From a virus: a stretch of DNA of 64,000 bases. A program made the position numbers and the translations under genes. The notes under the pieces are model-generated. The model was not told the DNA's origin. It saw only the letters and a list, made by a program, of their open reading frames with translations, and searched no databases. Position 1 is the first letter of the stretch. Every line of letters starts with the position of its first letter. Shown here one piece after another: positions 6,817 to 13,419 of this stretch. Location: the IMG/VR virus record IMGVR_UViG_3300034031_000013, positions 1 to 64,000 of that record; one strand, written 5' to 3'.

Positions 6817-7094
6817 AAGAACTAAAAACCACCATAGAGAATACAGGACTTGTAAACAGGATAGATGACTTAATCAACCAATGGACTTGCCCTGATATAG
6901 ATAAGTATGCAGACGGTTCATACTCCCTTTATCTTTCCTTTACAGAACTATCAGCAAAAGACATCTCTAAAGAGATAGTAGAGTTAATGGTAGAGTTTAT
7001 CATGGCTACAGATTCACGAAACTACAGTAGAAGAGTATACGAAGCCTCTGTAAATCATTTTTTGAAAGAACGATATAAAGAACCCAAGCCATGA
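6813..7094 (+). CDS. Hypothetical protein, 93 aa
   Basis: Soluble, mixed alpha/beta (YSLYLSFTELSAKDISKEIVELM). GGAG lies close before the start. Overlaps both neighbours by 4 bases. No recognised family. Confidence 0.65.
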   Translation: MKELKTTIENTGLVNRIDDLINQWTCPDIDKYADGSYSLYLSFTELSAKDISKEIVELMVEFIMATDSRNYSRRVYEASVNHFLKERYKEPKP

Positions 7095-7294
7095 CCACAA
7101 TCCCAAACCAAATCATTCAATCAGCCTCCCTTATAGCAAGAGAGGTGTACAGCGATTTAAAGAACCTAGGACGAGTTACAGACTACATTCAAGAGAATAG
7201 TCACACAGCAGATTTTGAACTGTCTGACGGCTTCCGAATGAGGGCTATCGAGAAGAAGAACGAGTTCTACTATAATATTTTCAGAGCAAGTTAA
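7091..7294 (+). CDS. Hypothetical protein, 67 aa
   Basis: Last gene of the first run of overlapping small genes. Helical N-terminus and a short beta-like end (FELSDGFRMRAIEKKNEFYYNI). Followed directly by a structured non-coding stretch. Confidence 0.6.
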   Translation: MTTIPNQIIQSASLIAREVYSDLKNLGRVTDYIQENSHTADFELSDGFRMRAIEKKNEFYYNIFRAS

Positions 7295-7300
7295 AATATT

Positions 7301-7462
7301 AAATACTTCCTGCTTGAAGTAAGATCGGTGATACTAATATATCCGATGAAAGACGCAGAATAAAACTGATGGAGGCTGCGATTCAGAGTATCATATTCCA
7401 AACGCTTTTACAGAGAGAGACACGGCTACTGACCCGAACATTCCTAGTGACAGGAAGTATTT
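7301..7462 (+). ncRNA. Structured RNA with 12-bp closing stem
   Basis: AAATACTTCCTG (7301-7312) pairs perfectly with CAGGAAGTATTT (7451-7462), enclosing 138 nt. Inside, ATCGG (7324-7328) pairs with CCGAT (7343-7347), and GATACT in that loop (7330-7335) can pair with AGTATC (7387-7392), a pseudoknot. CGCAG (7354-7358) pairs with CTGCG (7376-7380). A tRNA-like element starts 7 nt later and a terminator follows at 7648. No known family was recognised; it may be a ribozyme, an intron remnant or a stand-alone phage RNA. Confidence 0.5.
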
Positions 7463-7469
7463 ATCATAT

Positions 7470-7539
7470 CTGCCTTTAGTTTAAGCAAAACAACCCTTGC
7501 AAGTGGGGAGATGGAGGTTCGAATCCTTAAGGCAGACCA
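7470..7539 (+). tRNA. tRNA-like element, possibly degenerate
   Basis: Acceptor CTGCCTT pairs with AAGGCAG, followed by A and an encoded CCA. D-arm is GTTT-AAGCA-AAAC. The T-arm is GAGG-TTCGAAT-CCTT with a standard T-loop. The anticodon arm is poor: CCCT-TGCAAGT-GGGG gives anticodon CAA but with G instead of U at position 33, while a shifted loop with U33 would read GCA (Cys) but lose a stem pair. D-loop and T-stem are one base short. It is either a divergent phage tRNA or a tRNA mimic. Confidence 0.5.
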
Positions 7540-7647
7540 ATGTGCGCACAATCGTTCTTTTTAACCATCCCAATTTAATCAACTGTTAATTTTTTAAACA
7601 CTTCTTAAATTGTATCTACAAATCTAATGTTCCTGACGAAAGAACAC

Positions 7648-7676
7648 GCCCGTATCTGCACTGTACGGGCTTTTTT
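7648..7676 (+). terminator. Rho-independent terminator
   Basis: GCCCGTA (7648-7654) with TACGGGC (7664-7670) then six T. A smaller hairpin (TGTTC/GAACA, 7629-7646) sits just in front. Ends the transcript that carries the small-gene run and the RNA elements. Confidence 0.85.
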
Positions 7677-7689
7677 ATTAACCAAGATG

Positions 7690-7849
7690 CTAATTAAGCT
7701 AGTTTAACATGAACAGCCACAGCCTGCGCGCTGACCTTAGTAGTGCCTATCTAACAGACTGCAATAATTCTGGGGCGTGAAGAGTAAGAGGTGAGATGCC
7801 TCATTAGAATAGTTGAGGGAAAGGCTTGAAATATAGTCTTTCCTTTTTT
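7690..7849 (+). ncRNA. Possible small RNA between two terminators
   Basis: About 130 nt without a reading frame lies between the terminator at 7648 and another at 7818. It contains short hairpins such as GAGG-TGAGATG-CCTC. The layout fits a separate small RNA or a 5' regulatory leader that controls the viperin unit by attenuation. No promoter box was identified with confidence. Confidence 0.35.
7818..7849 (+). terminator. Rho-independent terminator or attenuator
   Basis: GGAAAG (7818-7823) with CTTTCC (7838-7843), then six T. It lies 23 nt before the first gene of the viperin unit. Confidence 0.75.
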
Positions 7850-7871
7850 ATCACCCCTAACCTAACCAATT

Positions 7872-7976
7872 ATGGAACCCTACAAATTAGCTATAGTACT
7901 ATTTGCCTTGATAGATGCAATAATAATTGTATACAGCTTATCAAGCGCAATGGAGGATAATACAGAGGAATTTTGA
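7872..7976 (+). CDS. Small membrane protein, 34 aa
   Basis: Single hydrophobic helix (LAIVLFALIDAIIIVYSL) then an acidic tail. First frame after the attenuator-like terminator and 1 base before the next gene. Plausible single-span protein of unknown role. Confidence 0.45.
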   Translation: MEPYKLAIVLFALIDAIIIVYSLSSAMEDNTEEF

Positions 7977-7977
7977 T

Positions 7978-8121
7978 ATGAGAGAAAGAACATCGGTAAG
8001 AGGCTTTGATGAATTAGAGACATTGCCAAGAGCAGAACCAATATCAGGCATCCCTTTACACCTTACAAGAGAAGAGATAAGGAAGTTCTACGAGAAGAAG
8101 AAACTACAGAATAATAAATAA
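7978..8121 (+). CDS. Hypothetical protein, 47 aa
   Basis: I use the ATG at 7978; a longer frame upstream overlaps the preceding gene and lacks a good start. It has the 'TSVRG' string shared with the gene at 846 and a basic C-terminus (REEIRKFYEKKK). Four bases separate it from the viperin gene, so the two are co-transcribed. Confidence 0.55.
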   Translation: MRERTSVRGFDELETLPRAEPISGIPLHLTREEIRKFYEKKKLQNNK

Positions 8122-8125
8122 CCAC

Positions 8126-8953
8126 ATGAAAATATTTGAAACCGTATCATTCCATATTGTGAAGCCTTGCAACATGAAATGTAAATTCTGTTATGCCACA
8201 TTCGAAGATATGCACGTAGGCGCACAGATGTCACTTGAACACGCCTGTACTGTAATAACCAAGTTGTATTTATCGGGAGTTCAGAAGATAACATTTGCAG
8301 GTGGTGAGCCATTGCTGTACAAGCACATAGACGACTGTATAAGCTTCTCGAAAGGGCTAGGCATGACAACTAGCATAATAACAAATGGTAGCTTAATAAC
8401 CCACCAATGGCTTGTCAAAATGCAAGGAAAACTTGATTGGATAGGTATATCGGTTGATAGTTTAGACCCGCGCACCAATGATTTGATTGGTAGGCGAACT
8501 AAAATGAAAATAGACTACCACGCCCTAGTTAATAATATAAACTTCTACGGATTTAAGCTTAAAATAAATACAGTTGTCAATTCCTTTAACAAGGACGAGG
8601 AAATGAACGAGTTCTTGAATATCGCCAATCCTAGTAGGTGGAAAGTATTTCAAGCACTAAGAGTTGAAGGGCAAAATGATTCTCAATTCGACGAAGTGAA
8701 AGTATCAGATGATGAGTTTGAAGCATTCTTAGAACGACATTCAAGCCAAGTATCATTAGTCCCAGAGAGCAACGAATCAATGACCGCTAGTTACCTTTTA
8801 ATTGACCCATTAGGCAGGTTATTTGAAAATAGCTTAGGCTCTCATACTTATTCAGATTCATTAATTAACAATAATATAGAACACTGCTTATCGCAAATAA
8901 GCCTTGACAGGGATATGTTTCTCAAAAGAGGCGGAGTTTACGAATGGGCTTAA
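8126..8953 (+). CDS. Viperin-family radical SAM enzyme, 275 aa
   Basis: Radical SAM cluster motif C15-x3-C19-x2-C22 in CNMKCKFCYA; GGEP at 59-62 for SAM binding. The family-specific parts are the strongest evidence: WKVFQALRVEG (172-182), FLERH (201-205), LVPESN (211-216) and the C-terminal FLKRGG (265-270) all closely match animal viperin (RSAD2). Viperins convert a nucleoside triphosphate such as CTP to its 3'-deoxy-3',4'-didehydro form, which stops RNA chains. The membrane helix of animal viperin is absent, as in prokaryotic viperins, and the C-terminal tail is short (ends VYEWA). The substrate base cannot be read from sequence. A role in blocking competing phages is an inference from its known antiphage activity in bacteria. 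Finding it in a phage is unusual. Confidence 0.93.
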   Translation: MKIFETVSFHIVKPCNMKCKFCYATFEDMHVGAQMSLEHACTVITKLYLSGVQKITFAGGEPLLYKHIDDCISFSKGLGMTTSIITNGSLITHQWLVKMQGKLDWIGISVDSLDPRTNDLIGRRTKMKIDYHALVNNINFYGFKLKINTVVNSFNKDEEMNEFLNIANPSRWKVFQALRVEGQNDSQFDEVKVSDDEFEAFLERHSSQVSLVPESNESMTASYLLIDPLGRLFENSLGSHTYSDSLINNNIEHCLSQISLDRDMFLKRGGVYEWA

Positions 8954-8965
8954 AATAACCACGAT

Positions 8966-9238
8966 ATGAAATCACTATTTGAAACCCTAGCAACACCATT
9001 AAGAAACCACGCTGATCTAGTAATAGCAGGAATAGATTCTGAAACAGCATCAAGAATTGTCTTTGACCCGCTAAAACAAGTACAGGACGAGGTAGATGAC
9101 GAACGCTTAAATGAAGCCTTTAGACGTGCTTTTATATGGGGGCAGATGCAACAGTTGAAGTTAGATAACGGACGCGCCACACAGTCTGATTTCGAGGCTA
9201 TGGAGGCGTGTATAGAGGATGTTAGAAAGATTCTATGA
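8966..9238 (+). CDS. Hypothetical helical protein, 90 aa
   Basis: Acidic, wholly helical by composition. It follows the viperin gene by 12 bases and overlaps the next gene by 4, so it is in the same transcript. No nucleotide-kinase motif (P-loop) is present, which matters because some bacterial viperins pair with such kinases. Confidence 0.65.
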   Translation: MKSLFETLATPLRNHADLVIAGIDSETASRIVFDPLKQVQDEVDDERLNEAFRRAFIWGQMQQLKLDNGRATQSDFEAMEACIEDVRKIL

Positions 9239-9525
9239 TCCCCGACATTCAAACCCTTCTCATTCACTACCCACACTTAACCGTTGGGGAGTATTGCAAA
9301 CAGTTTCTAGGTATTGATATGGTAAAGGAGACTGAACCGATCAAGCCTGAATATGAAACCGTTCGCCTGATCTCTAAGATTAACGAATCTATTGCTATAG
9401 AACAGGCTAGAGCAAATGGGTATGAGAAAAGACCGAGAATCAGAAACAATAACATCAGAAGCACACCCGAATACGGGATAGACAAAAAGCAATTCATTTA
9501 TCAAAAGAGATACGGAGACTATTAA
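9235..9525 (+). CDS. Hypothetical protein, 96 aa
   Basis: Starts in the stop of the previous gene. N-terminal segment 'HYPHLTVGEYCKQFLGI' looks like a short helical motif; the C-terminal third is basic and Asn/Arg-rich (KRPRIRNNNIRS), which could bind nucleic acid. Unknown family. Confidence 0.65.
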   Translation: MIPDIQTLLIHYPHLTVGEYCKQFLGIDMVKETEPIKPEYETVRLISKINESIAIEQARANGYEKRPRIRNNNIRSTPEYGIDKKQFIYQKRYGDY

Positions 9526-9526
9526 T

Positions 9527-9619
9527 ATGAAAAGGATAACCAAATCAGAGAGCTTCTTAACGGGAGCTTTTTTTATGTTCTGCCACTACTTCTTTGAGGC
9601 TTATAATAAGATGATATGA
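9527..9619 (+). CDS. Tiny hydrophobic peptide, 30 aa
   Basis: Fits exactly between two genes and its TGA overlaps the next ATG. Central aromatic stretch (FLTGAFFMFCHYFFEAY) may insert in the membrane. Confidence 0.4.
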   Translation: MKRITKSESFLTGAFFMFCHYFFEAYNKMI

Positions 9620-9957
9620 AAGATACAACTAAAGAATTTCAGTTACCGAGGGAGTTCGGTGAGAAATGGATAAAGGCTTTAAGAAGCGGTGAGTATAAGC
9701 AAAACACCGATGCTCAATTACTTGTGCCGGAAACAGGCTGTTATTGCGCTTTAGGTGTCTTTGCCGTTGCAAATGGCATGGAGTTGAGTGATGACGGCAT
9801 GGATGTATTAATCGACGGGAAATTAGCAGACTACAAGCCATTTAAAGACCTTATGACAAAAGAGGGAATGGTTAAAATCTATAGACTAAACGACAGTAAA
9901 GATGCAACCTTCCCCGAACTGGCAGATTGGATAGAACGAAATGTAGAGTTCGTATGA
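9616..9957 (+). CDS. Conserved phage protein of unknown function, 113 aa
   Basis: The pattern W-x-KALRSGEYKQ, then a Cys-containing YCALGVFAVANG, followed by a C-terminal 'DATFPELADWIE', recurs in many phage and bacterial proteins that I know only as hypothetical. Cytoplasmic, no membrane segment. Stop overlaps the start of the next gene. Confidence 0.75.
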   Translation: MKDTTKEFQLPREFGEKWIKALRSGEYKQNTDAQLLVPETGCYCALGVFAVANGMELSDDGMDVLIDGKLADYKPFKDLMTKEGMVKIYRLNDSKDATFPELADWIERNVEFV

Positions 9958-10217
9958 AACAGCCTATCGTAGTCAGTAATTTCAGTCAGCTATCCTACGC
10001 TTTAAAAGCAGGACACCCGCCTGTAGAGGTTAAGGAGAAGCCGAAGCAAGCGCATTCAGGTTCTTGGTCGGTTTATTATGGGAAGTTGCTTGTAGAGGCT
10101 AATATCAAGTACTACGGCCAATGTGTGAATAAAGTAAATGAGTGTAAACTAAACGGGAGAGATTACCCTAAACCGGAATTATTGAAAATCAAACCTTACG
10201 AAAATGGAAACAAATAA
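9954..10217 (+). CDS. Hypothetical protein, 87 aa
   Basis: Start taken at the ATG that overlaps the previous stop; a longer TTG form is less likely. Basic protein with 'SWSVYYGKLLVEANIKYYGQ' in the middle. It overlaps the annealing-protein gene by 14 bases, so it is probably expressed together with the recombination module. Confidence 0.65.
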   Translation: MKQPIVVSNFSQLSYALKAGHPPVEVKEKPKQAHSGSWSVYYGKLLVEANIKYYGQCVNKVNECKLNGRDYPKPELLKIKPYENGNK

Positions 10218-10941
10218 AGAATATCTATCAAGGCTATTGCCTTTATTAAAGAAGCCGATACCTCACCAATGGAGAGTACAAAGCTATTCAAAGAACAAGC
10301 CAGTAGCAACAGTTATGGCTTACGTGGACGCTAGGGACGTACAGGACGTATTAGATACCTACTGCGAGTACGGATGGCAGAGAAAGCACCAAATGCTTAA
10401 TGACAGGCTATATTGCTCTTTAGGAATACAGATGCCTGACGGGACTATTCAATGGAAAGAGGATTGCGGTACAGAAAGCAATCAAGATGCTGAAAAAGGA
10501 CAAGCCTCGGACGCATTTAAGAGAGCAGGAGTTAATTGGGGGATTGGCAGGTTCTTGTACGATATGAAAATTCAGTACGTAGACACCAATGTAAAGAAAG
10601 AAGGCAACAATCATCCTAACTGTGTGGATAAGCAAGGTAAACAGATTTACGATTTAACAACGTATATCAACAACCTTAACCCTAACGCACCGCAAGCCCC
10701 AAAAGCTTCTGTTATTGTGCCTGAACTTTCCACAGACGATAAAGTAAGGAACATGACAGGTAGAAGCAATCCTGAATTAGCTCAGTCCGTTGCAGATGCT
10801 GTATTAGCCTGCAAGAGCAGACAGGATATAATAGACCTTGTTGCCCATCCCGACTATAAGCAATACGAATCTAATGAGAAGTTTCAGAAGCTAGTAAAAT
10901 CAGAAATAGCAAAATATCCTAAACCTCAAAAATCAGCATAG
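10204..10941 (+). CDS. Rad52/22-family single-strand annealing protein, 245 aa
   Basis: The N-terminal half (about 20-140) has the Rad52-like pattern, most clearly 'GQASDAFKRAGVNWGIGRFLYD', which is the signature of Rad52/Rad22 and related phage recombinases. These proteins form rings that anneal complementary single strands during phage recombination and repair. The C-terminal 80 residues are helical and basic, typical of the variable tail. Next to it lie a DUF3127 ssDNA-binding-like protein and a PD-(D/E)XK nuclease, giving a complete annealing-recombination module. Confidence 0.88.
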   Translation: METNKEYLSRLLPLLKKPIPHQWRVQSYSKNKPVATVMAYVDARDVQDVLDTYCEYGWQRKHQMLNDRLYCSLGIQMPDGTIQWKEDCGTESNQDAEKGQASDAFKRAGVNWGIGRFLYDMKIQYVDTNVKKEGNNHPNCVDKQGKQIYDLTTYINNLNPNAPQAPKASVIVPELSTDDKVRNMTGRSNPELAQSVADAVLACKSRQDIIDLVAHPDYKQYESNEKFQKLVKSEIAKYPKPQKSA

Positions 10942-10959
10942 AAAGTAAACAATTAAATT

Positions 10960-11304
10960 ATGGAAATACAAGGATTGGTTCACGAAATCGGAGCCACACA
11001 GAACATTAGCGACACTTTTAAAAAGAGAGACTTGATTATTGAGTATGCGGAAAACCCCGAGTATAAAGAGTATCTTAAGTTCGAGGCGGTACAGGACAAA
11101 GTAAACCTATTCGACACAGTAAAAGTTGGCGAAAAAGTTGAAGTGTCGTTTAACTTAAGAGGCAGAGCGCATACTAAAGATGGCAAGACTAGCTATTTCA
11201 ACAGTCTTGTTGCATGGAAGCTAAACAAACTAGGTTCTGCCAGTGAATCTGCTCACGTTCCAGCAGGTGTAGAGTCAGACGAAGACCAAGATTTACCATT
11301 CTAG
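10960..11304 (+). CDS. DUF3127 protein, ssDNA-binding-like, 114 aa
   Basis: Compact OB-fold-like protein (GLVHEIG, FKKRDLIIEY, VKVGEKVEVSFNLRGR) ending in an acidic tail with terminal DLPF, exactly like the C-terminus of bacterial SSB (DDIPF). DUF3127 proteins occur widely in Bacteroidota and their phages beside recombination genes. The tail should recruit replication or repair partners. The likely role is coating single strands for the annealing protein just upstream. Confidence 0.85.
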   Translation: MEIQGLVHEIGATQNISDTFKKRDLIIEYAENPEYKEYLKFEAVQDKVNLFDTVKVGEKVEVSFNLRGRAHTKDGKTSYFNSLVAWKLNKLGSASESAHVPAGVESDEDQDLPF

Positions 11305-11307
11305 GGC

Positions 11308-12027
11308 ATGGCAGAAGTCAAAGAGCAATTAGTATTCTTTGACCCAATAGAACACAAGTACACAGATAGAGAGGGCAATAGGCTAATTTCGGTTAGTCAG
11401 TTGCTTTCTTTGTTTAAACCCAAATTTGACCCGACAGGCGAGATAACAGCGAAGTATGCCAAGAAGCATGGAATGACTGTTGCCGAGGTGCTGGACAAGT
11501 GGAAGCAAATTAACACACAGTCCTGCACTTACGGAACATCGGTACATGAAGAAATTGAACATTACATCAATACCAAAGAGATAAGATCATCCGATCATAT
11601 CCATTACGTCAATCAGTTTGCAGAAATTAAATTTCAGGGAAGGTTATTCTCGGAGCGTATGCTTTACTGCCTTGATAATATGGTAGCTGGAACAGCAGAC
11701 ATCGTTGAACGGATTGGATTTTATATAAATATTTGGGATTTTAAGACGAACAAGGAGCTATCCAAGTTCAACAATTTCGGAGGCAGGATGCTTTACGACC
11801 TTTCCCACTTATCGGACTGCAATTTCAATCACTATCAGCTTCAATTATCGCTATACGGTTACTTGTGTGAACTAAAGGGGTTGAAGGTAAACGATTTAAT
11901 CATTCTTTATATGAATCCCAAGACCTTAAAGATGGAGTTCCATCGGTGCAGGTATATGAGGGATGAAGTAAAGTACATTTTAGAAACAAAAGACACATTA
12001 TGGGACAATCAAAAAATTCTTTCCTAG
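11308..12027 (+). CDS. PD-(D/E)XK nuclease, RecB-like, 239 aa
   Basis: The nuclease core is visible: GTSVHEEIEHYI (motif I helix), 'VAGTADIV' (metal Asp), 'NIWDFKTNKEL' (D-x-K) and 'HYQLQLSLYGYL' (QxxxY helix). This is the RecB/Cas4-type exonuclease fold. In phages such enzymes make the 3' tails used by annealing proteins, in keeping with the Rad52-like gene two positions upstream. Its last 28 bases overlap the start of the next gene. Confidence 0.87.
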   Translation: MAEVKEQLVFFDPIEHKYTDREGNRLISVSQLLSLFKPKFDPTGEITAKYAKKHGMTVAEVLDKWKQINTQSCTYGTSVHEEIEHYINTKEIRSSDHIHYVNQFAEIKFQGRLFSERMLYCLDNMVAGTADIVERIGFYINIWDFKTNKELSKFNNFGGRMLYDLSHLSDCNFNHYQLQLSLYGYLCELKGLKVNDLIILYMNPKTLKMEFHRCRYMRDEVKYILETKDTLWDNQKILS

Positions 12028-12455
12028 AGCTAAGGGCCGAGGATATGGTACTCATGTACGACCATGAGTTCAGTAAGAAAAAAGCAGAAGCTACAGGCGT
12101 AGCACTTGTGCAGGGCGTGTTTGACGATGGGCTTGTAGACCCAATGAAAGTTATGTCTAATATCGTTCGCTTAAAAGCAGTTATTGACAGCGCAGATAAG
12201 GCATTTAGAGAGCGTTTAAGCCTACCTTCTGCCGCTAGTTGGAATGGAGTAACCTTTACCCCTAAGAATGGCTCAGAGAAGCTAGTTTACGAAGAAGATG
12301 CGGTTTGTAAAGACTTGTCGGAGAAGCTAAAGGCAAGACAGGAACTTGTTAAACTTGCTACTAAGTCAAAGGATGCTATTTATGACAGCGAAGGATGTGA
12401 GGTAACAAGGGTATCAAGCAAGTTCGACAAGGCTAGTATCACAATTTCATTTTAA
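12000..12455 (+). CDS. Hypothetical protein linked to the recombination module, 151 aa
   Basis: Overlaps the nuclease gene by 28 bases in another frame; an internal ATG would remove the overlap, so the exact start is uncertain. Helical N-terminal half, then a compact beta-rich end (TVSSKFDKASITISF-like). It is the last gene before a strong terminator. Function unknown, but its place suggests help with recombination. Confidence 0.7.
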   Translation: MGQSKNSFLELRAEDMVLMYDHEFSKKKAEATGVALVQGVFDDGLVDPMKVMSNIVRLKAVIDSADKAFRERLSLPSAASWNGVTFTPKNGSEKLVYEEDAVCKDLSEKLKARQELVKLATKSKDAIYDSEGCEVTRVSSKFDKASITISF

Positions 12456-12462
12456 AACCCAA

Positions 12463-12489
12463 GCCACTAACTCCCATTAGTGGCTTTTT
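12463..12489 (+). terminator. Rho-independent terminator
   Basis: GCCACTAA (12463-12470) with TTAGTGGC (12477-12484), loop CTCCCA, then five T. It ends the recombination module 8 bases after the last stop and only 5 bases before a tRNA gene, so the tRNA needs readthrough or its own promoter. Confidence 0.88.
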
Positions 12490-12493
12490 ACAT

Positions 12494-12564
12494 TGGGGGA
12501 TAGTTTAATTAATAGAACGTTGGCTTCATGCCATCAGATGCAGGTTTGAATCCTGCTCCCTCAA
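12494..12564 (+). tRNA. tRNA, best fold has anticodon UCA
   Basis: Acceptor TGGGGGA (12494-12500) pairs with TCCCTCA (12557-12563), with discriminator A and no CCA directly after. D-arm is GTTT with GAAC; the T-arm is a full GCAGG-TTTGAAT-CCTGC. The anticodon arm GTTGG-CTTCATG-CCATC (one T-T mismatch) has U33 and anticodon UCA, which reads the stop codon UGA. If shifted by one it would be CAU (Met), but the stem is then broken. UGA is used as a normal stop by this phage, so a UCA tRNA would be a suppressor. Confidence 0.72.
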
Positions 12565-12582
12565 CTAACCAAATCAAGCACC

Positions 12583-12765
12583 ATGAATCAGCTAAAGAAC
12601 TATCTAACGGGGGTTAAAGCCGTAGCCCGTACTGCAAGTCCTAACGGAAGGGATTACAAGCACAACGGAAACTTCACCCCTCTAACAGCATGGAATGGCG
12701 AACAGTTTAACTATAGCCCTATCCTTAATCAAAAAGAACATGAAGAAAACGAGACAGAGAAATAA
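12583..12765 (+). CDS. Hypothetical protein, 60 aa
   Basis: First gene after the tRNA. Hydrophilic, with a poorly structured Asn/Gly-rich centre and an acidic tail. Its end overlaps the next gene by 26 bases in another frame. Family unknown. Confidence 0.55.
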   Translation: MNQLKNYLTGVKAVARTASPNGRDYKHNGNFTPLTAWNGEQFNYSPILNQKEHEENETEK

Positions 12766-12925
12766 AGACGGAAGAAAGCTAGTGGCAGTAACGATTCAAA
12801 TCTTCGAGGATCAGCACGAAGCCCTTTTGAAAATATCCAAAGGGAAGAAGCCTATTGCTAAGCAGGTGGTTATACAGAACCTCCTAGATGAAAAAGGATA
12901 TAACGGATTAAAGCAAACAGCATGA
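12740..12925 (+). CDS. Small basic protein, 61 aa, possible DNA-binding
   Basis: I take the ATG at 12740; the product starts MKKTRQRNKDGRK. The basic N-terminus followed by 'VTIQIFEDQHEALLKIS' and a helix resembles a ribbon-helix-helix protein, where the strand would enter the DNA major groove. That assignment is tentative. It overlaps the next start by 4 bases. Confidence 0.55.
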   Translation: MKKTRQRNKDGRKLVAVTIQIFEDQHEALLKISKGKKPIAKQVVIQNLLDEKGYNGLKQTA

Positions 12926-13206
12926 ATACAAGCATTATAGCCATAGAAGCAACTACAAGCTTACTATACACTCCAATTGACAATAGTTATGCAGTTTGTT
13001 TATCTGATGGTAAAAATCATTATTTGGCGGGAACCCATGATAGTAATGCAAAGACTGTTAGGATAATTAGTCCGGTTTTTATTAATAAGGTTTATAGTGC
13101 CCTCGATGATCGTGTAACCTATGAATACCAATTTGTTTTGGTACAGGATAGGGGAGGGTTGATACATTCTGTCCTTTATAACGAAAGAGGCTTGAAACAG
13201 CATTGA
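12922..13206 (+). CDS. Hypothetical protein, 94 aa
   Basis: Beta-rich soluble protein (SYAVCLSDGKNHYLAG, VTYEYQFVLVQD). Starts in the stop of the previous gene. No motif recognised. Confidence 0.65.
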   Translation: MNTSIIAIEATTSLLYTPIDNSYAVCLSDGKNHYLAGTHDSNAKTVRIISPVFINKVYSALDDRVTYEYQFVLVQDRGGLIHSVLYNERGLKQH

Positions 13207-13209
13207 CCA

Positions 13210-13419
13210 ATGGAACGAACAACTGAATCAACGGAAGCCTTGAGACTTAAATGCACCCTCCTTGAGATACGTATTGAATCTTTAACCCATGAGCTAAAGG
13301 AAGCAAGAGAAGGATTAGTAGCGCAAGGACAAGCACACGATCACTTTAAGAACTGGATAGGGAATATTCATAACTATAAGAAGTGGGTAACAGGATTAAC
13401 AACTAAAAGCGAAGAATAA
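13210..13419 (+). CDS. Coiled-coil protein, 69 aa
   Basis: Residues 5-45 form an acidic/basic heptad helix (ALRLKCTLLEIRIESLTHELKEA), so it probably dimerises. Its stop shares a base with the next ATG (TAATG), suggesting coupling to the resolvase gene. Confidence 0.65.
   Translation: MERTTESTEALRLKCTLLEIRIESLTHELKEAREGLVAQGQAHDHFKNWIGNIHNYKKWVTGLTTKSEE

Noticed and set aside
7366-7380. Second hammerhead core (CTGATGG)
   Set aside because: The seventh core base is G instead of A and no GAAA or stem I/III partner is in place.
7301-7539. Group I or group II intron
   Set aside because: No split reading frame on either side and no recognisable intron core; the genes on both sides are complete.
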